Below are positions 54,395 through 63,653 of a stretch of DNA of 64,000 bases, in pieces. The translations under genes and the position numbers were made by a program. This DNA is from Sedimentibacter sp. MB35-C1 (GTDB lineage: Bacteria; Bacillota; Clostridia; Tissierellales; Sedimentibacteraceae): NCBI RefSeq assembly GCF_030913635.1, contig NZ_CP133188.1, forward strand, positions 124,001 to 188,000, written 5' to 3'. How positions within the stretch are numbered: position 1 is the first letter of the stretch; every line of letters starts with the position of its first letter. The notes beneath the pieces are model-generated. The model saw nothing but the letters and a program-made list of their open reading frames with translations, did no database searches and had not been told where the DNA came from.

Positions 54395-55246
54395 TTATTT
54401 TGACATATATAATATGCCAACTGTATTTGGACCACAATGGGAAGAAATTGTACATCCCGCGCGTGTAACTAAAATTTCTTTAAAATCAGATATTTCTTCT
54501 ATAGTTTCTCTTATAAGGTTAATATTCTCGGAAGATGTGCCAGAGTGGCTAATAAAAATCCTATCGTCTTTTAAATCAGTTTTGTTACTTAATTTATCCA
54601 ATGTGTAATGTTTTAGAACTCTGGGCAAAGTACCACGGTACTTTCTTCCTACCTTCATTTTTCCACTTGAATTATCAACCTCTATGCTTGGCTTAATATT
54701 AAATAAATTTGCACCTAGAGCAGCAACGGCTGAACATCTTCCGCCCTCACGAAGATAAGTAAGGTTATCTACTATAAAACTTGCATGTACTTTAGTCTTT
54801 AATTTATTAACTTCCTGACAGATTTGATTTGCCACCATTCCCTGCGCTATGCGTTCAGCAGCTTCTATAACAAGCAGTCCCATTCCTGTAGAAAGATTGC
54901 CTGAATCTATTGGATAAACATTCCCTAGTTCTTTTGCTGCTATGCAGCAATTTTGGTATGCAGAAGAAATTCCCGAGCCAATGTTTAAATGAATAACCTG
55001 ATAGCCATCATCTGTCCACTTTTTAAAATAATCCATATATTCTATAGGGTTAGGAGCTGATGTTTTCGGTAAAATTAGATGCTTTTGGTATGTATCATAA
55101 ATGTTATCCGGCGTAATATCTATCCCATCATTATATAGTTTATCATTTAAATTAATATGAAGCGGATGTATATTAACTTCATATCGTTCTTTTAATACAT
55201 CACCAAGGTCGCAGGTACTATCTGCACTTAAAATAATTTTATTCAA
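54395..55246 (-). CDS. DegV-family fatty-acid-binding protein, copy 1
   Basis: 283 residues, with SADSTCDLGDV, LPKTSAPNP, LNIGSGISSAYQNC, DSGNLSTGMGLLV and SSHCGPNTVGILYM, each matching DegV/FakB landmarks. It is distinct from copy 2, so the two may prefer different acyl chains. Start is TTG with AGAGGTAG 6 bases upstream. First gene of the degV - small ORF - degV - PAP2-like operon. Confidence 0.86.
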   Translation of the reverse strand: MNKIILSADSTCDLGDVLKERYEVNIHPLHINLNDKLYNDGIDITPDNIYDTYQKHLILPKTSAPNPIEYMDYFKKWTDDGYQVIHLNIGSGISSAYQNCCIAAKELGNVYPIDSGNLSTGMGLLVIEAAERIAQGMVANQICQEVNKLKTKVHASFIVDNLTYLREGGRCSAVAALGANLFNIKPSIEVDNSSGKMKVGRKYRGTLPRVLKHYTLDKLSNKTDLKDDRIFISHSGTSSENINLIRETIEEISDFKEILVTRAGCTISSHCGPNTVGILYMSK

Positions 55247-55477
55247 GTTATTCTACCTCTCTTATAAATAAAATATTGAAAATCTGCACTATATCGTACT
55301 TTTATAAAACCACTATAGTAGTCAATTTCCAATAATCTAAAATCCAAAATAAATAATTATTAAAATAAAGTTGATTTCTTATATATAATTTACTATACTA
55401 AGGTGGATGTTATAATTGTAACATCGCATATCTTATTTATCAATAAAAACTAAAGGGATGTTACAAAAGGAGTTCTT

Positions 55478-56002
55478 ATGTCACTAGCTTCAAACCTAGA
55501 AATTAAGAAAATATCGAAAGAAAGTATTCAAACAGCATTAATACTGCTTCTAAAAGAGAAAAAGTTGGACGATATTACTATAAACAATATTGTTGAAAAA
55601 GCAGGCGTATCACGTATGGCTTATTACCGCAACTATAAATCTAAAGAGGATATCCTAATGGATATTTTTGATGATTTTATGACAAAGATAACTAAAATAT
55701 CTCTTCCCTATATACAAACAAAACAATGGTATGAATATTGGAAGGTTCTATTTGATCATTTTGCAGAGCATGTAGAAAGCGTCAGGTTATTATTTGACTG
55801 CAACTATAAGATATTCATTCTGAACTACCTGAATAACTTTTACATTAACAGCATAAAAATCTCTTCGGTTACAGAACGTTACCGTATCTATGGTCTAGTT
55901 GGGATGTTCTTTAATATGCTTGTTGAATGGATTGAAACTGATATGTTAATTAGTTCTGAAGAATTAGCGGGAGTGTGCTTTAAATTATTTTATGATCAGT
56001 AG
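55478..56002 (+). CDS. TetR/AcrR-family regulator divergent to the DegV operon
   Basis: 174 residues. N-terminal helix-turn-helix (DDITINNIVEKAGVSRMAYY and RNYKSKEDILMDIF), and a short C-terminal domain of the TetR_C_8/DhaS type. AAGGAG lies 5 bases before the ATG. Divergent position with a 231-bp shared control region makes the DegV operon its likely target; perhaps it senses a fatty acid. Confidence 0.83.
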   Translation: MSLASNLEIKKISKESIQTALILLLKEKKLDDITINNIVEKAGVSRMAYYRNYKSKEDILMDIFDDFMTKITKISLPYIQTKQWYEYWKVLFDHFAEHVESVRLLFDCNYKIFILNYLNNFYINSIKISSVTERYRIYGLVGMFFNMLVEWIETDMLISSEELAGVCFKLFYDQ

Positions 56003-56006
56003 AATT

Positions 56007-56047
56007 TACGCATTAATTTTGCTTTTGCGTAAAGATATGCCCCTTAA
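56007..56047 (+). repeat. 41-bp direct repeat, right copy
   Basis: Partner of 52527-52567, starting 5 bases after the TetR stop. The two copies bracket exactly the DegV/TetR cassette. Confidence 0.65.
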
Positions 56048-56189
56048 AATAATGTGGACGTGGAATAATGATATTAATAACTTATTCTGCTAGATATAGT
56101 CATAATGTAAATAATTGTGGCCAGATTCATATTTTTAGTAAAAACAACGCAAACCCTTTAATTCCGCTACATTGAATACCCGCTATGCA

Positions 56190-56231
56190 AAAAATCTGAT
56201 AATTGATTTTACTTCTTTTTATCAGATTTTT
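56190..56231. terminator. Hairpin terminator beside the parA fragment
   Basis: AAAAATCTGATAA and TTATCAGATTTTT form a perfect 13-bp stem with a 16-base loop and T runs on both strands. It probably ends the sigma-54 operon transcript. Confidence 0.75.
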
Positions 56232-56349
56232 CTATCTTGAGGGTAACGTCAATGCTAAGAACATTTTTAACTTTTAAAACTAGAGCTGCGCACAGATTAA
56301 CATTTGTAGTAGTCTTACCCACCCCAACCTTTTGATTAAATATGCTTAT
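56209..56349 (-). pseudogene. ParA/Soj-type ATPase, N-terminal fragment only
   Basis: Forty-six codons in one frame match the start of ParA/Soj ATPases: SIFNQKVGVGKTTTNVNL is the deviant Walker A box (first G changed to V), followed by VKNVLSIDVTL where the family has VLLIDxDPQ. A stop follows and the rest of the gene is missing. It abuts the stop of the sigma-54 regulator, so the regulator operon or a deletion joined here. Confidence 0.65.
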
Positions 56350-56353
56350 TATT

Positions 56354-57727
56354 TTAGTTGTTTATTTTAGCCTCTTCATTATTATATTCTTTTATTTTGT
56401 TATATAATGTTTGCCTTTTTATACCTAAGGTCTTAGCAGTCATTGTTTTGTTTCCATTAAATCTACTTAATGTACTCATTATTATCATCTTTTCATAATC
56501 AGACAGTGTTTTTTCTGTTTTTTCTTCCTCTAACTCATTATGTGTAATGCCAGTTATTTCTTTAGGAAGATATTCTCTCATTAAAAATTCCTCTTCCTCA
56601 GGTGCAATCAGAACAGCGTGCTCTATTGCGTTTCTTAGCTCCCGGACATTACCCTTCCACTCATACTCTAACAAATATTTTATAGCAACAGGATCAAAAT
56701 ATTTTAATTTTTTATTATATTCCTCAGAAAATTGTGCCATATATAAATCTGCAAGAGAAGGAATATCTTCTTTTCTCTCTCTTAATGGTGGAATTTCAAT
56801 ATTAACTACATTTAATCTATAATACAAATCTTCTCTGAAGGTACCGTTCTTAGCCTCATCAGACAGGTTTTTATTTGTAGCAGCAATAATCCTTACATCT
56901 ACATTTATACTTTTTTCAGATCCTATTTTATTAACTTGTTTTTCTTGCAGTACTCTTAAAAACTTTACCTGTGCTTGAAAGGGAAGCTCCCCAATTTCAT
57001 CTAAAAATAAAGTGCCACCATTAGCTAACTCAAATTTACCCTTCTGAAAACGATCAGCACCTGTAAATGAACCCTTTTCAAATCCAAATAGCTCAGACTC
57101 AATAAGGTTTTCAGGTATTGCACCACAGTTAATAACAACAAAGCTTTTGTCTCTTCGGCTACTCATATTATGAATTAATTTAGCTATTACTTCTTTACCT
57201 ACTCCACTTTCACCTGTTACCAAAATGCTTGCTCTGCTATTTGCTACTTTATTTACTATATCAAAAACCCTTTGCATTTTTTCGCTCTTAGCAATAACAC
57301 CATCATATTCATATTTACTTTCTATTCTTCGTTTTAGGTTTCTGTTTTCCTCTTTTAAACTTCTATGCTCAATAGCTCTTTTTATTGCAAATATAAGCTC
57401 ATCATTAGAAAATGACTTTTCTATATAATCTATAGCTCCCATTTTCACAACCTTTACTGCTGATTTTACATCTGCATATGCAGATATAAATATTGTTTCT
57501 ATATACGGGTCAACTTCTAATGCATGTTTCATTAACTCAATGCCATCCATCTTTGGCATTCGTAAATCGGTAATAAGAATATCTATAATATTATTATTTA
57601 AAATATCTAAAGCTTCAAATCCATCCATTGCGGTAAAAACATTGTAATTTAAGTCGCTCAATATGACCCTTAGTGTTTCTCTAATAGACTTTTCATCATC
57701 AACTATCAATAAATTAGCATTTTTCAT
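56354..57727 (-). CDS. Sigma-54-dependent response regulator (NtrC family)
   Basis: 457 residues. Receiver with D54 (ILITDLRMPKMDG). AAA+ domain with Walker A GESGVGKE (172-179), the sigma-54 contact loop GSFTGA (219-224, S in place of the usual A), and Walker B LFLDEIGE. C-terminal Fis-type helix-turn-helix (MTAKTLGIKRQTLYNKIKEY). GGAAG precedes the ATG; the gene starts 4 bases past the kinase stop. It should act on the -24/-12 promoters at 60854 and 63408. Confidence 0.92.
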   Translation of the reverse strand: MKNANLLIVDDEKSIRETLRVILSDLNYNVFTAMDGFEALDILNNNIIDILITDLRMPKMDGIELMKHALEVDPYIETIFISAYADVKSAVKVVKMGAIDYIEKSFSNDELIFAIKRAIEHRSLKEENRNLKRRIESKYEYDGVIAKSEKMQRVFDIVNKVANSRASILVTGESGVGKEVIAKLIHNMSSRRDKSFVVINCGAIPENLIESELFGFEKGSFTGADRFQKGKFELANGGTLFLDEIGELPFQAQVKFLRVLQEKQVNKIGSEKSINVDVRIIAATNKNLSDEAKNGTFREDLYYRLNVVNIEIPPLRERKEDIPSLADLYMAQFSEEYNKKLKYFDPVAIKYLLEYEWKGNVRELRNAIEHAVLIAPEEEEFLMREYLPKEITGITHNELEEEKTEKTLSDYEKMIIMSTLSRFNGNKTMTAKTLGIKRQTLYNKIKEYNNEEAKINN

Positions 57728-57731
57728 AATG

Positions 57732-59306
57732 TTACTTCCTTTCTTTAACTATAGGTAACATTAATGATACCGTAGTTCCTCTAGATATATCGCTTTCAAT
57801 AAATATGTCCCCGCCTAATTTTTTTATAATGTTAAAAACAATTGATAAGCCTATACCTGTACCACATTCCTTTGTAGTAAAAAAGGGATCAAAAATGAGG
57901 TTAATATCATTTTTAGAGATACCTGTTCCATTATCCTTAATATCTATATAAGCATCGTAGGTTTTTTTATTTATACGAATTTCAATAATTCTTTCTTTAT
58001 TTTCTTTTATTGATTTTAATGCATCAATTGAATTTAATAACAAATTTATAAATACTTGTTTTAAATTATCCTTGTTATAAGGTAATATAATTTCATCCGA
58101 ATTATATTCTATGTTTAGCTTTATTTCATTCTTATTAATAGTATATTTTAATAATGTTAATACCTCATCAATAACTTCATCTAAATAGCAGTTTCCTATA
58201 GAATAATAGCTATCCTTGCTCATGCTTACAAGTTGATCCGTAACCCTATTTAATCTGTTACTCTCTTCCTTGATAATGTTTAAAAGATTTGATAACTCAG
58301 TTCCCTCATTACCATATTTAGACAATAGGTATTCACTAGCATTCCTTATTGGCAATAGTGGATTTCTAATTTCATGAACTAAACCCGCTGTTAACCTCCC
58401 TAATGCAGCTAACTTATCTGCCATAACTATCTGCCTTTGAAGTTTTTCTATTTCCGTATTATCTCTAAATATGCAAATGCAGCTTTTTATAGTGTTGTCA
58501 TAATTATACATAAATGATGTACTAAACCTTATTCTTAAAGTACTTCCATCTTTTCTTACCAAATACCCGGGCTCTTCAAAAAATGTTCTTTGATTATTAA
58601 GGCTTAATGCTTTTTCTTTATTTTCCAGTTCAAGCTGTAAAACTTCAATATTTATACCTAATATTTCACCAACGCTGAACCCTGTTATTACTTCTGCTGA
58701 CTTATTAAAAATAATTATATTACTTGAATTATCAATAACCATAATACCGCTATTAACGTTATCAAGTATTTTGTTTGAAAAATTTTTAGTTTCCTTAATG
58801 TTACTATTTAGCTCCAATAATAATGCTGCTTGGGAAGCAATGATATTGATTAATTGAACCTCATAATCAACATATTGATTAGTTTTTGAGCTAGATACAC
58901 TCAAAATTCCTACGCTTTTATCTCCAACAACTAATGGTACTGCTAAGAACGATCTTATAATGGGATCCTCATTATAATATTGCCTTACCTTTACTTCATT
59001 ATTTTTAAGAGCATCATTGATAAGTATTGATTTTTTATTTTTTGCAACTAATCCAACTGCCCCCTCACCAATTTTAAAGGGCATTCTTCTTTTTAGTTTT
59101 TCTGCATCACTTCCTAGACAAGAAGCTATTTCTAAAGTGTTTTCATTGTCATTTATTCTATATATGACCGCCATATCAAATACAATAAATTTTTTTATAA
59201 AATTAAATATAATATCAGATGCAGCTTGAAAATCCTTAACCTTTGAAATTTGATCAAATGTTTCTGATAGTAAATATAAATCAGTACCCTTCGTATTTTT
59301 TGCCAT
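57732..59306 (-). CDS. Cytoplasmic GAF-PAS histidine kinase
   Basis: 524 residues with no membrane helix. GAF domain about 20-165 (GEGAVGLVAKNKKSILI; PLVVGDKSVGILSVSS), PAS about 175-285 (NSGIMVIDNSSNIIIFNKSA), HisKA with H311 (AGLVHEIRNPLLPI), and HATPase with LNSIDAL, DNGTGIS and GTGIGLSIV. It likely senses an internal metabolite or redox state and phosphorylates the adjacent NtrC-type regulator. Confidence 0.91.
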   Translation of the reverse strand: MAKNTKGTDLYLLSETFDQISKVKDFQAASDIIFNFIKKFIVFDMAVIYRINDNENTLEIASCLGSDAEKLKRRMPFKIGEGAVGLVAKNKKSILINDALKNNEVKVRQYYNEDPIIRSFLAVPLVVGDKSVGILSVSSSKTNQYVDYEVQLINIIASQAALLLELNSNIKETKNFSNKILDNVNSGIMVIDNSSNIIIFNKSAEVITGFSVGEILGINIEVLQLELENKEKALSLNNQRTFFEEPGYLVRKDGSTLRIRFSTSFMYNYDNTIKSCICIFRDNTEIEKLQRQIVMADKLAALGRLTAGLVHEIRNPLLPIRNASEYLLSKYGNEGTELSNLLNIIKEESNRLNRVTDQLVSMSKDSYYSIGNCYLDEVIDEVLTLLKYTINKNEIKLNIEYNSDEIILPYNKDNLKQVFINLLLNSIDALKSIKENKERIIEIRINKKTYDAYIDIKDNGTGISKNDINLIFDPFFTTKECGTGIGLSIVFNIIKKLGGDIFIESDISRGTTVSLMLPIVKERK

Positions 59307-59364
59307 TAGTTCATCCCCTTTAACATATGCGAAATTTATTTAACTAAATGCCCCTTTAGAAAGG

Positions 59365-60765
59365 TCAGTAACTAATCATTTGTGCAACAGTTACTAAAAC
59401 AACAGCTACAATGCTAAGTATTATATTTAATTTTATTATATGTTTAACCCAAACATTATAAGGAATATCCGCAAAAGTTAAATAGTAAATCATAGCAGGC
59501 CATAACATGTTTGTTATGCCATCTCCAAATTGAAAAGCTAATACAGCTGTCTGTCTCGTAACTCCTAATACATCTGATAATGGAATCATAATAGGCATAG
59601 TTGCTGCTGCTAATCCACTACTTGATCCGATGAAGAAATTCAATATTGATTGAACAGCAAACATTCCAACTGCAGCTACAGATGAACCCAACACCATTAA
59701 TGGCTGTGAAAATGAGAATACCAATGTATCCAGTATCATTCCCTCTTCCAATATTAACACAATAGCTCTAGCGAAGCCTACAATTAATGCTCCATATGTT
59801 ACACCTTTCATACCCTTAGTAAATTCACTGGCAACCTTATTTGGTGTAAACCCTCCTACAAGTCCAGCTAATATACCAACGCCTAAAAATAAAGCTGATA
59901 ATTCGATTGTATACCATCCGTGTTTTATAACTCCGTATACTAATAATAATAAGCTACCTCCAAATACAAGTAAAACCAGCTTATGTTTTATTGTTAATTC
60001 ACCAGTGTCTCTAAGTTCAAAATCACTGGAATCTCTTTGACTTTCATAACCATATAAAACACTTTTGGTTGGATCAACCTTTACTTTTTTGGCATAGCTT
60101 AAAATAAACCAAATGCCAATTAAAAAAAATACTGCATAACAAAATAAACGATACCCTAAACCTGAAAACATAGGCAGCTCTGCTATACTTTGAGCAACAC
60201 CAATTGAAAAAGGATTTAAGAATGCACCAGCAAAGCCAATCCATGCTGCAGTTCTTACAACATGAAAGCCAACCATTCTATCATAACCTAAAGCTAGACA
60301 CATTGATATGCCTAGCGGTATAAATGGAATTGTTTCTTCTGCAAAGCCGAAAACAGCACCTAGCATTGTGAACAAAAATGATATAAATACTAATAACAGT
60401 GTATCTTTACCTTTCATTTTATTAACTAAATGCAAAATAGCTGAATCCAGTGCACCAGTGCTTCTAATAACCTCTACGGCTCCAGATATGATAAATATAA
60501 ATGCTATAATTCCGCCTGAATCTGATATACCCTTTGGAATAGTTTTAAGAGCTCCAAATATACCTACTGACCTATCTTCTATGTATTTGAACGAATCCGG
60601 ATCTATAACCGTCCTTCCAGATGCAGGGTCTTCTATCCTGTCAAAGCTTCCTGATGGTACAATCCAAGTTAACACCATACTTATAATAATAATTGAAAAT
60701 ATAATTATATATGAATTAGGATTCTTTATACCCTCAATAAAACTACTCTTTTTCTTATTAATCAT
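59365..60765 (-). CDS. YfcC-family carrier, copy 1
   Basis: 466 residues, 11-12 helices, matching YfcC/DcuC-like carriers: WIVPSGSFDRIEDPASGRTV near the N-terminus, FAEETIPFIPLGISM, FLNPFSIGVAQSIAELP and FFIGSSSGLAAATMPIMIPL. Family members move dicarboxylates, amino acids or peptide-like compounds; the substrate is unknown. The ATG chosen has GGAGG 8 bases upstream. A sigma-54 promoter lies about 90 bases before it, and kinase and regulator genes follow, so the circuit controls its own carrier. Confidence 0.86.
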   Translation of the reverse strand: MINKKKSSFIEGIKNPNSYIIIFSIIIISMVLTWIVPSGSFDRIEDPASGRTVIDPDSFKYIEDRSVGIFGALKTIPKGISDSGGIIAFIFIISGAVEVIRSTGALDSAILHLVNKMKGKDTLLLVFISFLFTMLGAVFGFAEETIPFIPLGISMCLALGYDRMVGFHVVRTAAWIGFAGAFLNPFSIGVAQSIAELPMFSGLGYRLFCYAVFFLIGIWFILSYAKKVKVDPTKSVLYGYESQRDSSDFELRDTGELTIKHKLVLLVFGGSLLLLVYGVIKHGWYTIELSALFLGVGILAGLVGGFTPNKVASEFTKGMKGVTYGALIVGFARAIVLILEEGMILDTLVFSFSQPLMVLGSSVAAVGMFAVQSILNFFIGSSSGLAAATMPIMIPLSDVLGVTRQTAVLAFQFGDGITNMLWPAMIYYLTFADIPYNVWVKHIIKLNIILSIVAVVLVTVAQMISY

Positions 60766-60853
60766 TACAGCTTCCTCCCTTGTATACTTCAAATAAACTT
60801 TCCAAAAATTAATTCAGCTTTTTCAAATCAATTTTCTCCATTTCTTTTAATAT

Positions 60854-60869
60854 TTCAATAATAGTGCCA
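60854..60869 (-). promoter_or_regulatory. Sigma-54 promoter of the YfcC1-kinase-regulator operon
   Basis: TGGCAC-TATTA-TTGAA matches the -24/-12 consensus TGGCAC-N5-TTGC(A/T), with A for the C of the -12 box. About 90 bases before the carrier's ATG. Confidence 0.7.
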
Positions 60870-61159
60870 TGTTAATTCTTATAATAGCTATTAATTTTAC
60901 TTTATTATACCTAATAATTTACAATTCATCAATTTATAACATTACTTAAAATACAATAGACTGTAAATAAATTAGACAATCTTAATATATTTAATAAAAG
61001 ATTCGTCAAATTAATTGACACTAATGTATAATATATAAAAATATTTGAAATATTAGAAAGTTTATAATAAAAAGAGATACACAATATAAGGATATTATAA
61101 TAGTTTGTTAAAGTTAGAGGCTAGTTAAACCAGTCTCTAAAAATTTAATAAGTATTCAA
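60870..61159. other. Upstream region of the sigma-54 operon; possible activator sites
   Basis: A long imperfect repeat (AGACAATCTT near 60974 and AAGATTCGTC near 61001) lies about 105-140 bases upstream of the -24 box, where enhancer sites would be. A TTAGAG/CTCTAA hairpin (61114-61140) follows the stop of the second carrier and may be its terminator. No gene. Confidence 0.35.
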
Positions 61160-62575
61160 CTAAAATGGTCCGTATCCTATAAAGTATGCTATTGAAACTG
61201 CTATACAAGCTACTACTATTAAAGTAGCTGTTAACTTCCATATATGTTTGAACCAACTACCATATGGTATATCTGCAAATGAAAGTACGTAAATCATATT
61301 TGGCCAAATCATGTTGGTTATTCCGCCACCTAATATAAAGGCTAAAATTGTAGTTTGTCTAGTTATTCCTAATATATCGCTTAATGGAATTAAAATAGGA
61401 AGAGTAGCTGCTGCTCTACCTGCAGATGAACCAATAAAGAAAGTTATTACACTATAAAGTAAAACCATTCCTATTACTGTAACAACTCCACTTACTTGAG
61501 ACAATGGTTGAGCTAATGAGTACACTATAGTATCTAATATTTTACCATTTGCTAAAATAATAGCAATTGCACCTGTGAAACCAGCTATTAATGCTCCACT
61601 AGTAATCCCAGCCATTCCAGTAGTAAATTCCTTAGCTATAGTGTCTGGCTTATAACCACCAGCGAAACCAGCTACTACACCAGCTATTAATAATACAGCC
61701 GCCATTTGATTAGTACCCCAACCAAACCCTTCAATCCCATAAACTGCAATTATTAGACCTAAAGAAAATATTAATAATATAAATTTATGTCTTGTTGTTA
61801 AAGGTCCAATATCTTGAATTTTGAACTGAGATTGATCTTCTTTGCTTTCATAATTACATATTACACTATTTTTAGGATCTTCTTTTACTTTCTTAGCGTA
61901 ATACAGGAAGTATGCGGTGCTTATTGCCATAAATACCACATAGACTCCAGTACGATATCCTAAACCAGACATAATAGGAAGTCCTGCCATCTCTTGAGCT
62001 ACAGTTACAACATATGGATTTATTGTTGAAGCAGCAAATCCTACCCAAGTAGACGTTCTTACTATGTTAAATCCAACTACTCTATCGTAACCTAGACTGA
62101 GTGCCATTGCCACTCCTAGAGGAATAAACGGTATTATCTCTTGAGCAAACCCTAGCAAAGAACCAGCTAGAGAGCATATGATAATAGTTACAATTAATAA
62201 AGGTGCATCCTTTCCTTTAAACTTTTCTACTAATGCTAGAAGTCCAGCATCTATTGCACCAGTACTTTTTACTACAGCTGTGGCACCAGCAACAATAAAT
62301 ATAAATGCAATTATACCAGACATGTTTTTTATCCCTAATGGTATAGCTACTACGGCGTCAAAAAGCCCTACAGGTGAACGTTCTATATACTTAAAAGATA
62401 AAGGATCCACAACTTCTCTTCCAGTTGCTACATCTTTGACTCTCTCATACTGACCAGCTGGTACTACCCATGTAGCTATAACTGCAAGAAATATTAATAA
62501 TATTATTATAGTATAACCATTTGGGTTTAAAGGTTTTCTTTTCTTTACTGTTTCATTTCCAGTTTTATTTTTCAT
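61160..62575 (-). CDS. YfcC-family carrier, copy 2
   Basis: 471 residues, paralogous to copy 1 (WVVPAGQYERVKDVATGREV; FAQEIIPFIPLGVAM; FFIGSSAGRAAATLPILIPL). GGGAG precedes the ATG. It starts 37 bases after the amidotransferase stop, so the two are one operon, and the carrier may import the substrate of that enzyme. The gene carries no sign of damage. Confidence 0.86.
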   Translation of the reverse strand: MKNKTGNETVKKRKPLNPNGYTIIILLIFLAVIATWVVPAGQYERVKDVATGREVVDPLSFKYIERSPVGLFDAVVAIPLGIKNMSGIIAFIFIVAGATAVVKSTGAIDAGLLALVEKFKGKDAPLLIVTIIICSLAGSLLGFAQEIIPFIPLGVAMALSLGYDRVVGFNIVRTSTWVGFAASTINPYVVTVAQEMAGLPIMSGLGYRTGVYVVFMAISTAYFLYYAKKVKEDPKNSVICNYESKEDQSQFKIQDIGPLTTRHKFILLIFSLGLIIAVYGIEGFGWGTNQMAAVLLIAGVVAGFAGGYKPDTIAKEFTTGMAGITSGALIAGFTGAIAIILANGKILDTIVYSLAQPLSQVSGVVTVIGMVLLYSVITFFIGSSAGRAAATLPILIPLSDILGITRQTTILAFILGGGITNMIWPNMIYVLSFADIPYGSWFKHIWKLTATLIVVACIAVSIAYFIGYGPF

Positions 62576-62612
62576 ATAATGTCTCCCTTTAATAATTTAT
62601 TTTATTTTTGAA

Positions 62613-63338
62613 TCATTCTTTAGTTTTAGCCGCTTCTATAAACCATTTAAATATTTCTCCAGCAGTTTCATCCTTCCATGATAACTCCTCTGGATGGAAT
62701 TGAGTTCCTACTAGAAATGGATAACTTGTTGACTCGATACCTTCAATAACATCATCGTTAGTCTTTGCAGAAACAATAAAGTCTTTAGGTAGCTTATCTG
62801 CCTTTTGAACATGAAAACTGTTGACATTCCATGTTTCAGCACCTACTATTTCGTATAACTTGCTATCTTTATTAACCTTAACTTCATGCCACGGATCTCC
62901 ACCATATAAGTTTTGCTTATGACCATCAATAACATCATCAGACAAACTGCCACCGAAAACTTCCAGTATCATTTGAAACCCTCTACAGATTCCTAGTATA
63001 GGTATTCTTTTTTCATAAGCTTTCTTCATTAGAGCAGCTTCAAAATCATATCTTATTGGCTGCTGATCTCTCAATGTTGGGAGTCCTTCTTTTGATTTTC
63101 TTTTAACGTCCCCTCCTCCTGTAAATAGCAATCCATCAACTACATTCAATATTGAATCTAAATAAGAATCTAAAGAGTCGTCATTATATTCTGGAGCTAT
63201 TAGTAATGGAACTCCGCCAAATTTAACTATCGCTTGCGAATAAGGACGACCTGCATAATAATAGCCGCCGCCTTCAATAGAATCACCCCAGGTTTCAACG
63301 CTCCATGGGCATGTTACTCCAATAACTGGCTTTTTCAT
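62613..63338 (-). CDS. Class I glutamine amidotransferase-like gamma-glutamyl hydrolase (PuuD type)
   Basis: 241 residues of the peptidase C26 / gamma-glutamyl-GABA hydrolase family. The nucleophile C118 is in LGICRGFQMI, the oxyanion-hole GGG is in LFTGGGDV, and the His-Glu pair H215/E217 is in TQFHPE. PuuD-like enzymes release glutamate from gamma-glutamyl amines; other members act on folate polyglutamates. With the YfcC carrier downstream and a sigma-54 promoter upstream, import and hydrolysis of a gamma-glutamyl compound for nitrogen or carbon is a reasonable reading, but inferred. Confidence 0.86.
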   Translation of the reverse strand: MKKPVIGVTCPWSVETWGDSIEGGGYYYAGRPYSQAIVKFGGVPLLIAPEYNDDSLDSYLDSILNVVDGLLFTGGGDVKRKSKEGLPTLRDQQPIRYDFEAALMKKAYEKRIPILGICRGFQMILEVFGGSLSDDVIDGHKQNLYGGDPWHEVKVNKDSKLYEIVGAETWNVNSFHVQKADKLPKDFIVSAKTNDDVIEGIESTSYPFLVGTQFHPEELSWKDETAGEIFKWFIEAAKTKE

Positions 63339-63365
63339 TTCGTACCTCTCTTTAATTAAGTGGTA

Positions 63366-63380
63366 GTGTCAACTAGACAC
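63366..63380 (-). promoter_or_regulatory. Dyad between sigma-54 promoter and amidotransferase
   Basis: GTGTC-TAGTT-GACAC is a perfect dyad located 28 bases downstream of the -12 box. Possible repressor site. Confidence 0.35.
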
Positions 63381-63407
63381 CCCTATTTTTTATGACATTA
63401 TAGTATA

Positions 63408-63423
63408 AGCAAAATTTGTGCCA
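63408..63423 (-). promoter_or_regulatory. Consensus sigma-54 promoter of the amidotransferase-YfcC2 operon
   Basis: TGGCAC-AAATT-TTGCT is an exact match to TGGCAC-N5-TTGC(A/T), about 70 bases before the amidotransferase ATG. Confidence 0.85.
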
Positions 63424-63562
63424 AACCCTATATAAACTTTAGTTATAGCTGAAATCATTGCAGTGTTGGGTAATTTGACTAATATTATAGTTGCTTTTAA
63501 AAATATGATTAATAATACTGTCAAATAATTAGGCACCTTAGTAGAATCTTTGGTTTTTGCTG

Positions 63563-63640
63563 TTAATTATTTTTACACACTTTAATGTTTTGTTCTTTTA
63601 TCTTATTATAAAATACTTGCCTTTCTATACCTAAGACTTT
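63563..63640 (-). pseudogene. C-terminal Fis-helix remnant of a second sigma-54 activator
   Basis: Twenty-five codons read KVLGIERQVFYNKIKEQN and on to a TAA, aligning with TLGIKRQTLYNKIKEYN at the end of the regulator encoded at 56354-57727. A stop lies just upstream in frame. It indicates a lost paralogue or an old duplication. The stretch 63424-63562 shows nothing definite. Confidence 0.6.
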
Positions 63641-63653
63641 TTAATTTGTGATA

